64,000 nt of DNA, from assembly GCF_013386825.1 (NCBI RefSeq), contig NZ_JACARC010000028.1:150345-214344 (forward strand), read 5' to 3'. This document shows positions 56,937 to 64,000 of the stretch, one piece after another. Both the position numbers and the translations under genes were made by a program. The notes beneath the pieces are model-generated. The model worked only from the letters and a program-made list of their open reading frames with translations. It made no database searches and had not been told where the DNA came from. The stretch is from Pseudomonas sp. IPO3778 (GTDB lineage: Bacteria > Pseudomonadota > Gammaproteobacteria > Pseudomonadales > Pseudomonadaceae). Positions within the stretch are counted from its first letter, which is position 1. The number at the start of each line of letters is the position of its first letter.

Positions 56937-56987
56937 CGCAAGGGACCTGTGTTGTTTTTATATTTTTTTGGACACGCTGTAGATCAA

Positions 56988-57078
56988 ATGTGGGAGCTGG
57001 CTTGCCTGCGATGGCGGTGTATCAGTAACAGATACCTAACCTGACACATCGCTATCGCAGGCAAGCCAGCTCCCACAT
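56988..57078. repeat. REP doublet, GTGGGAGCTGGC type
   Basis: ATGTGGGAGCTGGCTTGCCT opens and AGGCAAGCCAGCTCCCACAT closes, in the MFS-maiA gap. Confidence 0.85.
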
Positions 57079-57082
57079 TGAT

Positions 57083-57727
57083 TTATGGCGTGTCAGGGGT
57101 ATCGGGTTGATTCGCCGGATGTGCCTGCATGAACGCCGGATGCTGCGCCGCCAAGGCCGCCACCCGCTGAATGCGCGGGTACGCCGCCAACGACACCTTG
57201 AACCGCTCTGCCGCGTACAACTGCGGAATCAAAAACGTATCCGCCATGCCCGGCTGGTCGCCAAAGCAGTAACCCTGATCACCGATCAACTGCTCCACCG
57301 CCGCCAGCCCCTGGCTGATCCAGTGCCCGATCCACTCCAGCACCTGCGCCTCATCGTGCCCCCATTGCTTGAGCAAGTTCTGGGTGCTGGAGTTGTGCAG
57401 CGGATGAATGTCGCAACCGATAATCGACGCCACCGCGCGCTCATGGGCACGGGTTGCCAGATCCCTGGAGAGCAACGGCACCTGTGGATAACGTTCCTCC
57501 AGGTACTCGATGATTGCCGGCGACTGAATCAGCACATCGCCGTCATCGGTACGCAAGGCCGGCACGCGACCTTGAGGGTTGATCGCCAGGTACTCCGGCT
57601 GGCGATTGGCGCCGCCCTTGGGCACCAGCAGGTTGACCGGCACCGCGGTGAAATCCAGGCCCTTGAGGGCCAACGCGATGCGCACCCGGTACGACGAAGT
57701 GGAGCGGTAGTAGGTATAGAGTTCCAT
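57083..57727 (-). CDS. maiA: maleylacetoacetate isomerase
   Basis: A 214-residue zeta-class GST. Glutathione site SSSYRVRIALALKG near residues 10-25 (Ser is catalytic) and the YLAINPQGRVPAL loop, then the helical C-domain ending PANQPDTPDTP. Converts maleylacetoacetate to fumarylacetoacetate. Twelve bases after fahA. ATG fits. Confidence 0.93.
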   Translation of the reverse strand: MELYTYYRSTSSYRVRIALALKGLDFTAVPVNLLVPKGGANRQPEYLAINPQGRVPALRTDDGDVLIQSPAIIEYLEERYPQVPLLSRDLATRAHERAVASIIGCDIHPLHNSSTQNLLKQWGHDEAQVLEWIGHWISQGLAAVEQLIGDQGYCFGDQPGMADTFLIPQLYAAERFKVSLAAYPRIQRVAALAAQHPAFMQAHPANQPDTPDTP

Positions 57728-57739
57728 GGCCCTGCCCTC

Positions 57740-59026
57740 TCAGCGCGCCGCGACCACGGTACCCCGGCATTCGCCGAAGCCGATGGAGGCAAAACCGTCG
57801 CGGGTGCAGCGGGCACGCAGGATGATTTCGTCGCCGTCTTCAAGGAATTTACGCACTTCACCGGAGGCCAGCTCGATCGGTTTTTTACCGCCCTCGGTGA
57901 TCTCCAGCAGGCTGCCAAACTGACCCGCCTCAGGCCCCGACAAGGTGCCCGAACCAAACAGGTCGCCGGCCTGCAACTGGCAGCCGTTGACGCTGTGGTG
58001 CGCAACCATTTGCGCCACGGTCCAGTACATGTGTTGGGTGTTGCTGAGGGTCAGGCGATGGGCCGGCAGGTTCTGCTCACGCATCGAGGCGGTGGTCAGC
58101 AGCACTTCCAGTTCGATATCAAAACCACCGGCAGCCTGGTCGCGCTTGTCCAGCAGGTAGGGCAGCGGTTGCGGGTCGCCTTCAGGGCGCGTCGGTTGTG
58201 CCTTGCGGAACGGCTCCAGGGCTTCAGCCGTCACCACCCAGGGCGAAATGCTGGTGATAAAACTTTTGGACAAGAACGGGCCCAGCGGCTGGTATTCCCA
58301 GGCCTGGATATCCCGCGCCGACCAGTCGTTGAGCAGGCAGAAACCGGCGATGTGATCAGCGGCGTCACCGATGGCAATCGAGTCGCCCATGGCATTGCCC
58401 TGGCCGATCCAGATGCCCAGTTCCAGCTCGTAATCCAGGCGTGCGCAGGGGCCGAAGGTTGGCTCGGTCTGCCCGGCTGGCAAAGTCTGGCCTTTCGGGC
58501 GGCGGACCTCGGTGCCCGACGGGCGAATCGTCGACGCGCGCCCGTGGTAGCCGATCGGCACGTACTTGTAGTTGGGCAGCAGCGGGTTGTCGGGACGGAA
58601 CAGTTTGCCGACGTTTTGCGCGTGCTCGATACCCACGTAGAAATCGGTGTAGTCGTTGATTTTGGCTGGCAGGTGCATCTCGCAGTCAGCCGCCAGGTGC
58701 AGCGCACTTTCCAGTTTGCCTTGCAGGCTGCTGCCTTCCGCCAGCAGTTCCAACAGGCGCTCACGCAGGGCCACGCGCGGGCCACGGCCGAGTTCGAAAA
58801 ACCCATTCAGTTGACCGCCAGCAGTGGCTTCAACGGCACGACGGGCTTCACCGTCAAAGCATTCCACAGCGGCCTGCAAATCAAGAATCTGCTCGCCAAT
58901 CGCCACGCCACTGCGCGGTGCCGAACCGTTGAGGCTGAACACACCCAGCGGCAGGTTTTGCAGCGGGAAATCCCGGTGACCGTTGGCGCAAGCGACCCAA
59001 CTGCGGGTGAGATTAGGCTGAGTCAT
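57740..59026 (-). CDS. fahA: fumarylacetoacetase
   Basis: A 428-residue hydrolase ending tyrosine catabolism in fumarate and acetoacetate. N-terminal SH3-like domain and the FAH domain with YVGIEHAQNVGKLFR, YHGRASTIRPSG, LDYELELGIWIGQGNAMG and GDLFGSGTLSGP. Three bases after hmgA, so in one operon hmgA-fahA-maiA. Confidence 0.95.
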   Translation of the reverse strand: MTQPNLTRSWVACANGHRDFPLQNLPLGVFSLNGSAPRSGVAIGEQILDLQAAVECFDGEARRAVEATAGGQLNGFFELGRGPRVALRERLLELLAEGSSLQGKLESALHLAADCEMHLPAKINDYTDFYVGIEHAQNVGKLFRPDNPLLPNYKYVPIGYHGRASTIRPSGTEVRRPKGQTLPAGQTEPTFGPCARLDYELELGIWIGQGNAMGDSIAIGDAADHIAGFCLLNDWSARDIQAWEYQPLGPFLSKSFITSISPWVVTAEALEPFRKAQPTRPEGDPQPLPYLLDKRDQAAGGFDIELEVLLTTASMREQNLPAHRLTLSNTQHMYWTVAQMVAHHSVNGCQLQAGDLFGSGTLSGPEAGQFGSLLEITEGGKKPIELASGEVRKFLEDGDEIILRARCTRDGFASIGFGECRGTVVAAR

Positions 59027-59029
59027 GGG

Positions 59030-60313
59030 TTATCTCCGATTCGGGTTGAAGGTTGCAGGCAGCGAGGCCCAGCAAGCGTCGTAGGAAGGTTGCAGTTGCG
59101 GGCATTCCAGCGCGAACTGTGTAGGACGCAGCACCTGGCTGGTCTCGAACATGAATGCCATGGTGTTATCAATCTTGTGGGGTTCAAGCGTCGCGTTGAT
59201 GGCCTTGGTGCAGGTCTCGCCATCCGGGCCATGGGCGCTCATACAGCTGTGCAGCGACGCGCCGCCGGGCAGGAAGCCTTCGGCCTTGGCGTCGTAGGCG
59301 CCCTGGATCAGGCCCATGTATTCGTTCATCAGGTTGCGGTGGAACCACGGTGGCCGGAAGGTGTTTTCGGCAACCATCCAGCGGGGCGGGAAGATCACGA
59401 AGTCGAGGTTGGCCAGGCCGTGCACGCTGGTGGGCGAGGTCAATACGGTGAAGATCGACGGGTCCGGGTGATCAAAACTTACGGTGCCGATGGTGTTGAA
59501 GCGGCGCAGGTCGTATTTGTACGGCACGTTGTTGCCGTGCCACGCCACCACGTTCAGCGGCGAATGGTCCAGTTGGCAGCCCCACAGCTCGCCGAGGAAT
59601 TTCTGCACCAGGGTGGTCGGTTGCTTGAGGTCTTCGTAATGGGCGACGGGCGTGAGGAAATCCCGTGGGTTGGCCAGGCCATTGCTGCCGATCGGGCCGA
59701 GGTCCGGCAGGCGCAGCGGTGCGCCGTGGTTTTCGGCGACGTAGCCGCGGGCCTGGGCATCCAGCAGCTCGATGCGGAATTTCAGGCCGCGTGGCAGCAC
59801 GACAATTTCCAGCGGCTCCACGTCCAGCACGCCCAGTTCAGTGGCGATGCGCAGGCGGCCCTGCTCGGGAACGATCAACAGTTCGCCGTCGGCGTTGAAG
59901 AACACGCGGTCCATGGAGCGGTTGGCGCGGTAGGTGTAGATACTGATGCCTGAGGGTTTTTCCGACCCGGCGTTGGCGACCATGCCGACAAGCCCGTCAA
60001 TGAAGTCTGTCGGCTCATCCGGAATATCCAGCGGGTTCCAGCGCAAGCGATTGGGCGTCACAGCGCCCAGCGGGCCACCGGCCAGTTGCCGTTCCAGCTT
60101 GATGAACGCCGGGTGGTTGGCCGATGGCTGGATGCGGTACAGCCAGGTGCGGCGGGCTTCGCTGCGGGCCATGGTGAAGGCGGTGCCGGAAAAGAGTTCG
60201 GTGTACAGCCCGTAGGGCGCTTTTTGCGGGGCGTTCTGGCCGACGGGCAAGGCGCCGGGCAAGGCTTCGCTGGCAAATTCATTGCCGAAGCCTGATTGGT
60301 ATTCGAGGGTCAT
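59030..60313 (-). CDS. hmgA: homogentisate 1,2-dioxygenase
   Basis: A 427-residue ring-cleaving dioxygenase. [19 protein letters not shown] at the start; iron ligands lie in [16 protein letters not shown] and [10 protein letters not shown]. Opens the homogentisate ring to maleylacetoacetate. GAGG precedes the ATG. First gene after the divergent promoter shared with the IclR regulator. Confidence 0.96.
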   Translation of the reverse strand: MTLEYQSGFGNEFASEALPGALPVGQNAPQKAPYGLYTELFSGTAFTMARSEARRTWLYRIQPSANHPAFIKLERQLAGGPLGAVTPNRLRWNPLDIPDEPTDFIDGLVGMVANAGSEKPSGISIYTYRANRSMDRVFFNADGELLIVPEQGRLRIATELGVLDVEPLEIVVLPRGLKFRIELLDAQARGYVAENHGAPLRLPDLGPIGSNGLANPRDFLTPVAHYEDLKQPTTLVQKFLGELWGCQLDHSPLNVVAWHGNNVPYKYDLRRFNTIGTVSFDHPDPSIFTVLTSPTSVHGLANLDFVIFPPRWMVAENTFRPPWFHRNLMNEYMGLIQGAYDAKAEGFLPGGASLHSCMSAHGPDGETCTKAINATLEPHKIDNTMAFMFETSQVLRPTQFALECPQLQPSYDACWASLPATFNPNRR

Positions 60314-60344
60314 GGATCATCCTCTGAGCGGAAGTTATTTTTAT

Positions 60345-60369
60345 CGTAATCCAGTTACGCATAACGTAA
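60345..60369. promoter_or_regulatory. three-half-site operator in hmgA-hmgR promoter
   Basis: CGTAA (60345-60349), TTACG (60355-60359) and CGTAA (60365-60369), each separated by 5 bp: three alternating half-sites exactly 10 bp apart. A natural binding site for the IclR-type regulator, between the two divergent starts. Confidence 0.7.
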
Positions 60370-60423
60370 TTTGATACCTGTGGACCGTCAAGCTATAAAG
60401 ACGCCCATTCGTCTTTCGGATTC

Positions 60424-61224
60424 ATGCTCTCCATGGAAAAGCCGCCCGCCCCCCGCGACACCGGTAAACAGAAAGTCCGCTCGGCCGAAGTGGGTACCGA
60501 CATTCTCAAGGCCCTGGCTGAACTGTCGCCGGCCACCTCGTTGTCGCGCCTGGCCGAACACGTGCAAATGCCGGCGAGCAAGGTCCACCGCTATTTGCAG
60601 GCGCTGATTGCCTCAGGCTTTGCCGAACAGAACACCGCCACCAACCATTACGGCCTGGGCCGCGAAGCCCTGCGCGTGGGGCTGGCCGCGCTGGGCAGCA
60701 TGGACGTGCTGAAAGTTGCCGCCCTGCCCCTGGCGGAACTGCGGGATGACCTGAATGAAACCTGCTTCCTGGCCGTCTGGGGCAATCAGGGCGCCACCGT
60801 GGTGCATATCGAACCGGCGGTGCGCGCGGTGACGGTGGTCACGCAATTGGGCTCGGTGTTGCCGCTGCTCAGTTCGTCCACCGGGTTGGTGTTCAGTGCG
60901 TTTCTGCCGTCGCGGGAAACCGTGGAGTTGCGCGAGCGGGAGATTCAGGCGGGCATCGCCCATGCGTTGGCGGATGACCAGGCGTACGCCACCACTTGCG
61001 AGCAGATCCGCCAGCGCGGGCTGCATTTTGTGCACGGCCTGCTGATGCCCGGCGTGGACGCGCTGTCGGCGCCGGTGTTTAACGCGGTCGGGCAAGTGGC
61101 GGCGGTATTGACCGTGGTGGGGCCGACGTCGTTGTTCCATGCCGATGAAGACGGCCCGGCGGCGAAGCGTTTGTTGGCGGCGACCCAGGCGGTGAGTTGG
61201 CGCATGGGTTATCAGCTTCCCTGA
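60424..61224 (+). CDS. hmgR: IclR-family repressor of homogentisate genes
   Basis: A 266-residue IclR regulator. Winged helix LKALAELSPATSLSRLAEHVQMPASKVHRYLQALIASG, effector domain with NETCFLAVWGNQGATVVHIE and SSSTGLVFSAFLP. Divergent from hmgA-fahA-maiA, as HmgR of P. putida, where homogentisate lifts repression. Starts at ATG 60424; a second ATG three codons on is possible. Confidence 0.9.
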   Translation: MLSMEKPPAPRDTGKQKVRSAEVGTDILKALAELSPATSLSRLAEHVQMPASKVHRYLQALIASGFAEQNTATNHYGLGREALRVGLAALGSMDVLKVAALPLAELRDDLNETCFLAVWGNQGATVVHIEPAVRAVTVVTQLGSVLPLLSSSTGLVFSAFLPSRETVELREREIQAGIAHALADDQAYATTCEQIRQRGLHFVHGLLMPGVDALSAPVFNAVGQVAAVLTVVGPTSLFHADEDGPAAKRLLAATQAVSWRMGYQLP

Positions 61225-61240
61225 CACAATGCCGTTCAAC

Positions 61241-61332
61241 TGTGGGAGCTGGCTTGCCTGCGATAGCGGTGCATCAGGTTAGCTATCTGCCACTGACACA
61301 CCGTCATCGCGGGCAAGCCCGGCTCCCACATT
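61241..61332. repeat. REP doublet, GTGGGAGCTGGC type
   Basis: TGTGGGAGCTGGCTTGCCTG opens; the right arm is the GGGCAAGCCCGGCTCCCACA variant. Lies between the convergent hmgR and LuxR genes. Confidence 0.83.
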
Positions 61333-61359
61333 AGCCTGCCTTGATTTCGAGATTAGAGT

Positions 61360-63840
61360 TCAAGCCATCAATCCCAGCGTCTTGGCCTTGGCCACCGCCT
61401 GGGTCCTTCGCTCCACGCCCAACTTGCTATGAATGCGCCGCGCATGGGTCTTCACCGTGTGCAGCGAGATAAACAACTGCCCGGCAATTTCCAGATTGGA
61501 ATTGCCCTGGGCAATCAGTTGCAGCACCTCAAGCTCACGCTGGCTCAGAGGATTCTCCCCCGCCGCCGTCGGGCATTCCTGCGGCTCCAGCCCCAACGCA
61601 CTCAACAACCCCGGTTGCCGCAGGCGCAACTCGCGAATGGCCTGTTGCACTTGGCAACGCCCCGCCAGTTCCAACCCGGCTTCCAGAGAGCGCACAGCCA
61701 ATGGTCGATCACCGACTTGCCACGCCACTTCCCCCAGCACCAACTGCAACTCCGCTTCCAGGCACAGCATGCCCCGCTGCCGGGCGGTCTCCAGTAACGC
61801 ACTCAGGCGGGCGACAGGCTCTTCGGCGCGATGCAATTTCACTTCGGCCAGCACCTGCAGATACTCAAGCCTCGGGATCAACTCCAGGGTGGCCGGCGGT
61901 GCTTGTTTCGCCTTGGGGCCACGGTAGTGCCGCAGCACCCGGGTCACCGCCTCCAGGGTCAGTTCGGCGCGGCCCTGTTGCAGCCAGAAATGCCCGCTGA
62001 GCAACAGCAAGACGGCGCGATAGACGGTGTCGGGCACCTGACGTTGCTGCATCAGGCGCTCGGCGTCCCGCAGCTGGATAAATGCCTGGGCGTAATCGCC
62101 CTTGTTGGCCGCCAATAGCGCCAGGCCGAGGTAGCCGTAAAGCACGCGTTTGTCCTGGCTGTGCAGGCACATGCCCAGGCCCGATTCGAAGCATTCGGCA
62201 GCGACGGTATCGTGACCCTGACGCAGGGCCAGATGCCCACGTCGCAACGAAATTCGTCCTACCAACGGCCCGGCCTTGAGCCGCTGTTGCACCAGCATCC
62301 GCTGCACATTTTCCAGCAAGCTTTGAGCCCGATACGGCGCGCCACGCTGCTCCAGCAACTGCGCATGGTCCAGCTCCAGCAGCGCCTCCAGCAGCAATGA
62401 GCCATGGGCGCGCGCCAGGCAGAGCGCTTCCCGGTTCAGCGCCTGGGCCACGTCCAGCTCACCCCGCAGCAAGGCTTGTTGGGTCAGCCCCGACAGGCAC
62501 ATCAAGCGTGAGGTCCAGGCGCTTTCGGGCAAGTCTTGCAGGGCTTCGAGAAAATGTTCCCGGGCGCGTGCGGCTTCGCCTCCCAGGTGCAGCAGCCACC
62601 CCCACTGCGCCTGCCAGCGGGCCAGCAGATAGCGCTGCGAATGCGCGGTCGGTTGCGGGGTGAAGCGCGCCAGCTGATCGATGCACAACGCCGCTTGGTC
62701 GAAGCGCCCGGCAAACAGCAACGCAGCGGTCACCAGCCCCACCAGTTGCGCCGAACCCAGCATCAACTCATCGCCATGCTGCTCATGCAGGCGCAACAAC
62801 AGCACGGCGTTTTGCTGGCGAAACAGGTCTTCAAAACTGAAATGCTGCAACAGGCTTACGGCCACTTCGTACTCTTCGGCCTGTAACGCTTGCTCAAACG
62901 CTGCTTGCCAGTCCTCGGCGGCGGTAAACCATTGGCACGCGCGCCGGTGCCAGGAGCGCTTGGCCGGCCAGGGTTCGTCGCGCAGCAGTTGCGCCAGGGG
63001 CGGGAAGATTTGCAGCCAGTCGGCGGCGTCTTCCCAGGGCTCGATAAAGGCGCCCAGCGTCTGCAAGTCACGCAGGTAGTCGCCAAAGCCGAACAGGTGG
63101 TCGCACAGGCTTGGATTAAAACGTGGCAGGTGGGCAAGCACGCGCCAGGCTTCGGCCAGCTCCGGGGCCAGGCCGCTGAACAGTTCGTGTTGCAGGTAGT
63201 CGAGCAAGGTTTTGTCGGGGTGCCCGTCGCCCTCAAGCAAGGCGATACGCACGCCGGCGCACCAGCCGGCGCTGAACTGCAGCACCTTGTCGGCGCGGGG
63301 CCCGGCGAGGTGCTGGACCTCGGTGTGATCAAACGCCAGCTCGGCCGCGTTGCACTCCCACAGTTCATCGTCGAGCAACAACCGTGGCCAGTTGCAGGCC
63401 GGCCGCCGCCGCGCGCCGATCCACCAGGTCAAGGACGGGCTGCTGGCCGCCAGAAGCCGATCGAGCAAGGCATCCAACTCCGGCGCCGGCACCCGGCAAA
63501 AGTCATCGAGAAACAGCCAGGCCGTTGCTTGCCAGCGGTTGAGGGCCAGCAGCAGCGTGGGCTCATCGACACAATCCAGGCCAAGGCTTTGGGCCAGGCG
63601 CTGACACAAATCCACGGCCGCGCCGTTCAACGGCAACCAATACACCTGGCAATCCGCAGGCGCCTGCAACGCGCACTCGGCGAGCAGCGCACTCTTGCCG
63701 CTGCCGGCCGGGGCGCAGAGCAACTTCACCCGCGCGGGAGCGTTGAGCAACGGCCCGGCCAGGCGTGGGCGCAACAGGTGGTGGGGCGACAAACGTGGCA
63801 TGAATCCAGGACGATCCAGACAACGGGTCATGGCGGTCAT
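61360..63840 (-). CDS. MalT-like LuxR-family ATP-binding regulator (LAL)
   Basis: An 826-residue regulator. P-loop [14 protein letters not shown] near residue 43, Walker B-like AWLFLDDF (~108-115), a helical TPR-like middle (~330-720) and a C-terminal LuxR winged helix ([35 protein letters not shown]). MalT-type proteins bind ATP and an inducer before activating. No target operon is visible here, and the inducer is unknown. ATG 63840 or 63831. Confidence 0.9.
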   Translation of the reverse strand: MTAMTRCLDRPGFMPRLSPHHLLRPRLAGPLLNAPARVKLLCAPAGSGKSALLAECALQAPADCQVYWLPLNGAAVDLCQRLAQSLGLDCVDEPTLLLALNRWQATAWLFLDDFCRVPAPELDALLDRLLAASSPSLTWWIGARRRPACNWPRLLLDDELWECNAAELAFDHTEVQHLAGPRADKVLQFSAGWCAGVRIALLEGDGHPDKTLLDYLQHELFSGLAPELAEAWRVLAHLPRFNPSLCDHLFGFGDYLRDLQTLGAFIEPWEDAADWLQIFPPLAQLLRDEPWPAKRSWHRRACQWFTAAEDWQAAFEQALQAEEYEVAVSLLQHFSFEDLFRQQNAVLLLRLHEQHGDELMLGSAQLVGLVTAALLFAGRFDQAALCIDQLARFTPQPTAHSQRYLLARWQAQWGWLLHLGGEAARAREHFLEALQDLPESAWTSRLMCLSGLTQQALLRGELDVAQALNREALCLARAHGSLLLEALLELDHAQLLEQRGAPYRAQSLLENVQRMLVQQRLKAGPLVGRISLRRGHLALRQGHDTVAAECFESGLGMCLHSQDKRVLYGYLGLALLAANKGDYAQAFIQLRDAERLMQQRQVPDTVYRAVLLLLSGHFWLQQGRAELTLEAVTRVLRHYRGPKAKQAPPATLELIPRLEYLQVLAEVKLHRAEEPVARLSALLETARQRGMLCLEAELQLVLGEVAWQVGDRPLAVRSLEAGLELAGRCQVQQAIRELRLRQPGLLSALGLEPQECPTAAGENPLSQRELEVLQLIAQGNSNLEIAGQLFISLHTVKTHARRIHSKLGVERRTQAVAKAKTLGLMA

Positions 63841-63938
63841 TACTGCGTCCCTGTTTTTTATTATTAGGCGGCGTGCCCCCTACCCTAGTCCTGTGGTTGG
63901 CGGTTGTTGAGGAGTATTCAGCAGGCTGATTGGCGGGC

Positions 63939-63974
63939 ATAAAAAAGCCGGGAGCGCAAACAGCCACCCGGCAT
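63939..63974 (-). terminator. rho-independent terminator of the next gene
   Basis: GCCGGG (63947-63952) pairs with CCCGGC (63967-63972); the minus strand then reads into six U. It follows a possible stop at 63980-63982. Confidence 0.7.
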
Positions 63975-63979
63975 GAGAC

Positions 63980-64000
63980 TCAGCGTTGAAATGCGCTCCC
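63980..64000 (-). CDS. possible C-terminal end of a gene beyond the window
   Basis: The minus strand reads GSAFQR and TGA, ending just before a terminator. Only seven codons are visible, so this is a guess from position. Confidence 0.35.
   Translation of the reverse strand, partial: GSAFQR

Overview
The window is high-GC chromosomal DNA from a fluorescent Pseudomonas of the P. fluorescens group. The assignment rests on the housekeeping order lepA-lepB-rnc-era-recO-pdxJ, the pepA-holC-valS run, Pseudomonas-restricted families (DUF3509, DUF6124, DUF3649, DUF3325), and at least 16 intergenic REP doublets of the kind typical of that group. No rRNA, tRNA, prophage, CRISPR array or restriction/defence island was seen. 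This is core chromosome with accessory patches.

Region by region. (1) 1-4.9 kb: a catabolic cluster (amidase, imidase-like deacetylase-fold hydrolase, MFS importer) divergent from a GntR/FCD regulator that carries two winged-helix domains. The best reading is cyclic imide or half-amide use. (2) 5.1-10.6 kb: a second-type Lon protease, a chagasin-like lipoprotein, a YhhN lysoplasmalogenase and cmoAB for tRNA wobble-uridine modification. (3) 10.8-21.3 kb, almost all minus strand: tadA with a CumA-type multicopper oxidase, pdxJ-recO-era-rnc-lepB-lepA, and lptFG. (4) 21.6-30.6 kb: pepA, holC, a small hypothetical, valS, rlmF, hupA, yejK and a membrane-anchored glutaredoxin.

(5) 30.7-41.0 kb: an iron island read outward from one Fur-box-bearing divergent promoter near 37.06 kb. 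To the left run DUF3649, PepSY, DUF3325, ECF sigma, FecR and a TonB receptor that lacks a signalling domain. To the right runs a complete fecI-fecR-fecA ferric-citrate set whose receptor keeps the signalling domain. (6) 41-48.8 kb: LysR/MFS efflux, an HPF-like ribosome factor, and an L-serine module (LysR, sdaA, serine transporter) with a 135-bp fold-back element between enzyme and transporter. (7) 48.5-55.6 kb: small genes including psiE, a ParE-type toxin-antitoxin pair with a clean 17-bp palindrome, DUF6124, a LexA-box yebG, dienelactone hydrolase, an acetamidase with an inserted zinc ribbon, a leucine-dehydrogenase relative whose catalytic lysine reads asparagine, and a SirB1-like protein. 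(8) 55.5-64 kb: the homogentisate pathway (hmgA, fahA, maiA, aromatic-acid MFS) divergent from its IclR regulator, then a MalT-like LuxR regulator.

The most interesting non-routine signals are the dual-winged-helix regulator with twin AT-rich operators, the iron operon joining an anti-sigma system to a receptor without a signalling domain, the lysine-to-asparagine change in the dehydrogenase, the three half-sites spaced 10 bp apart in front of hmgA, and direct repeats that duplicate a gene end around or beside REP elements.
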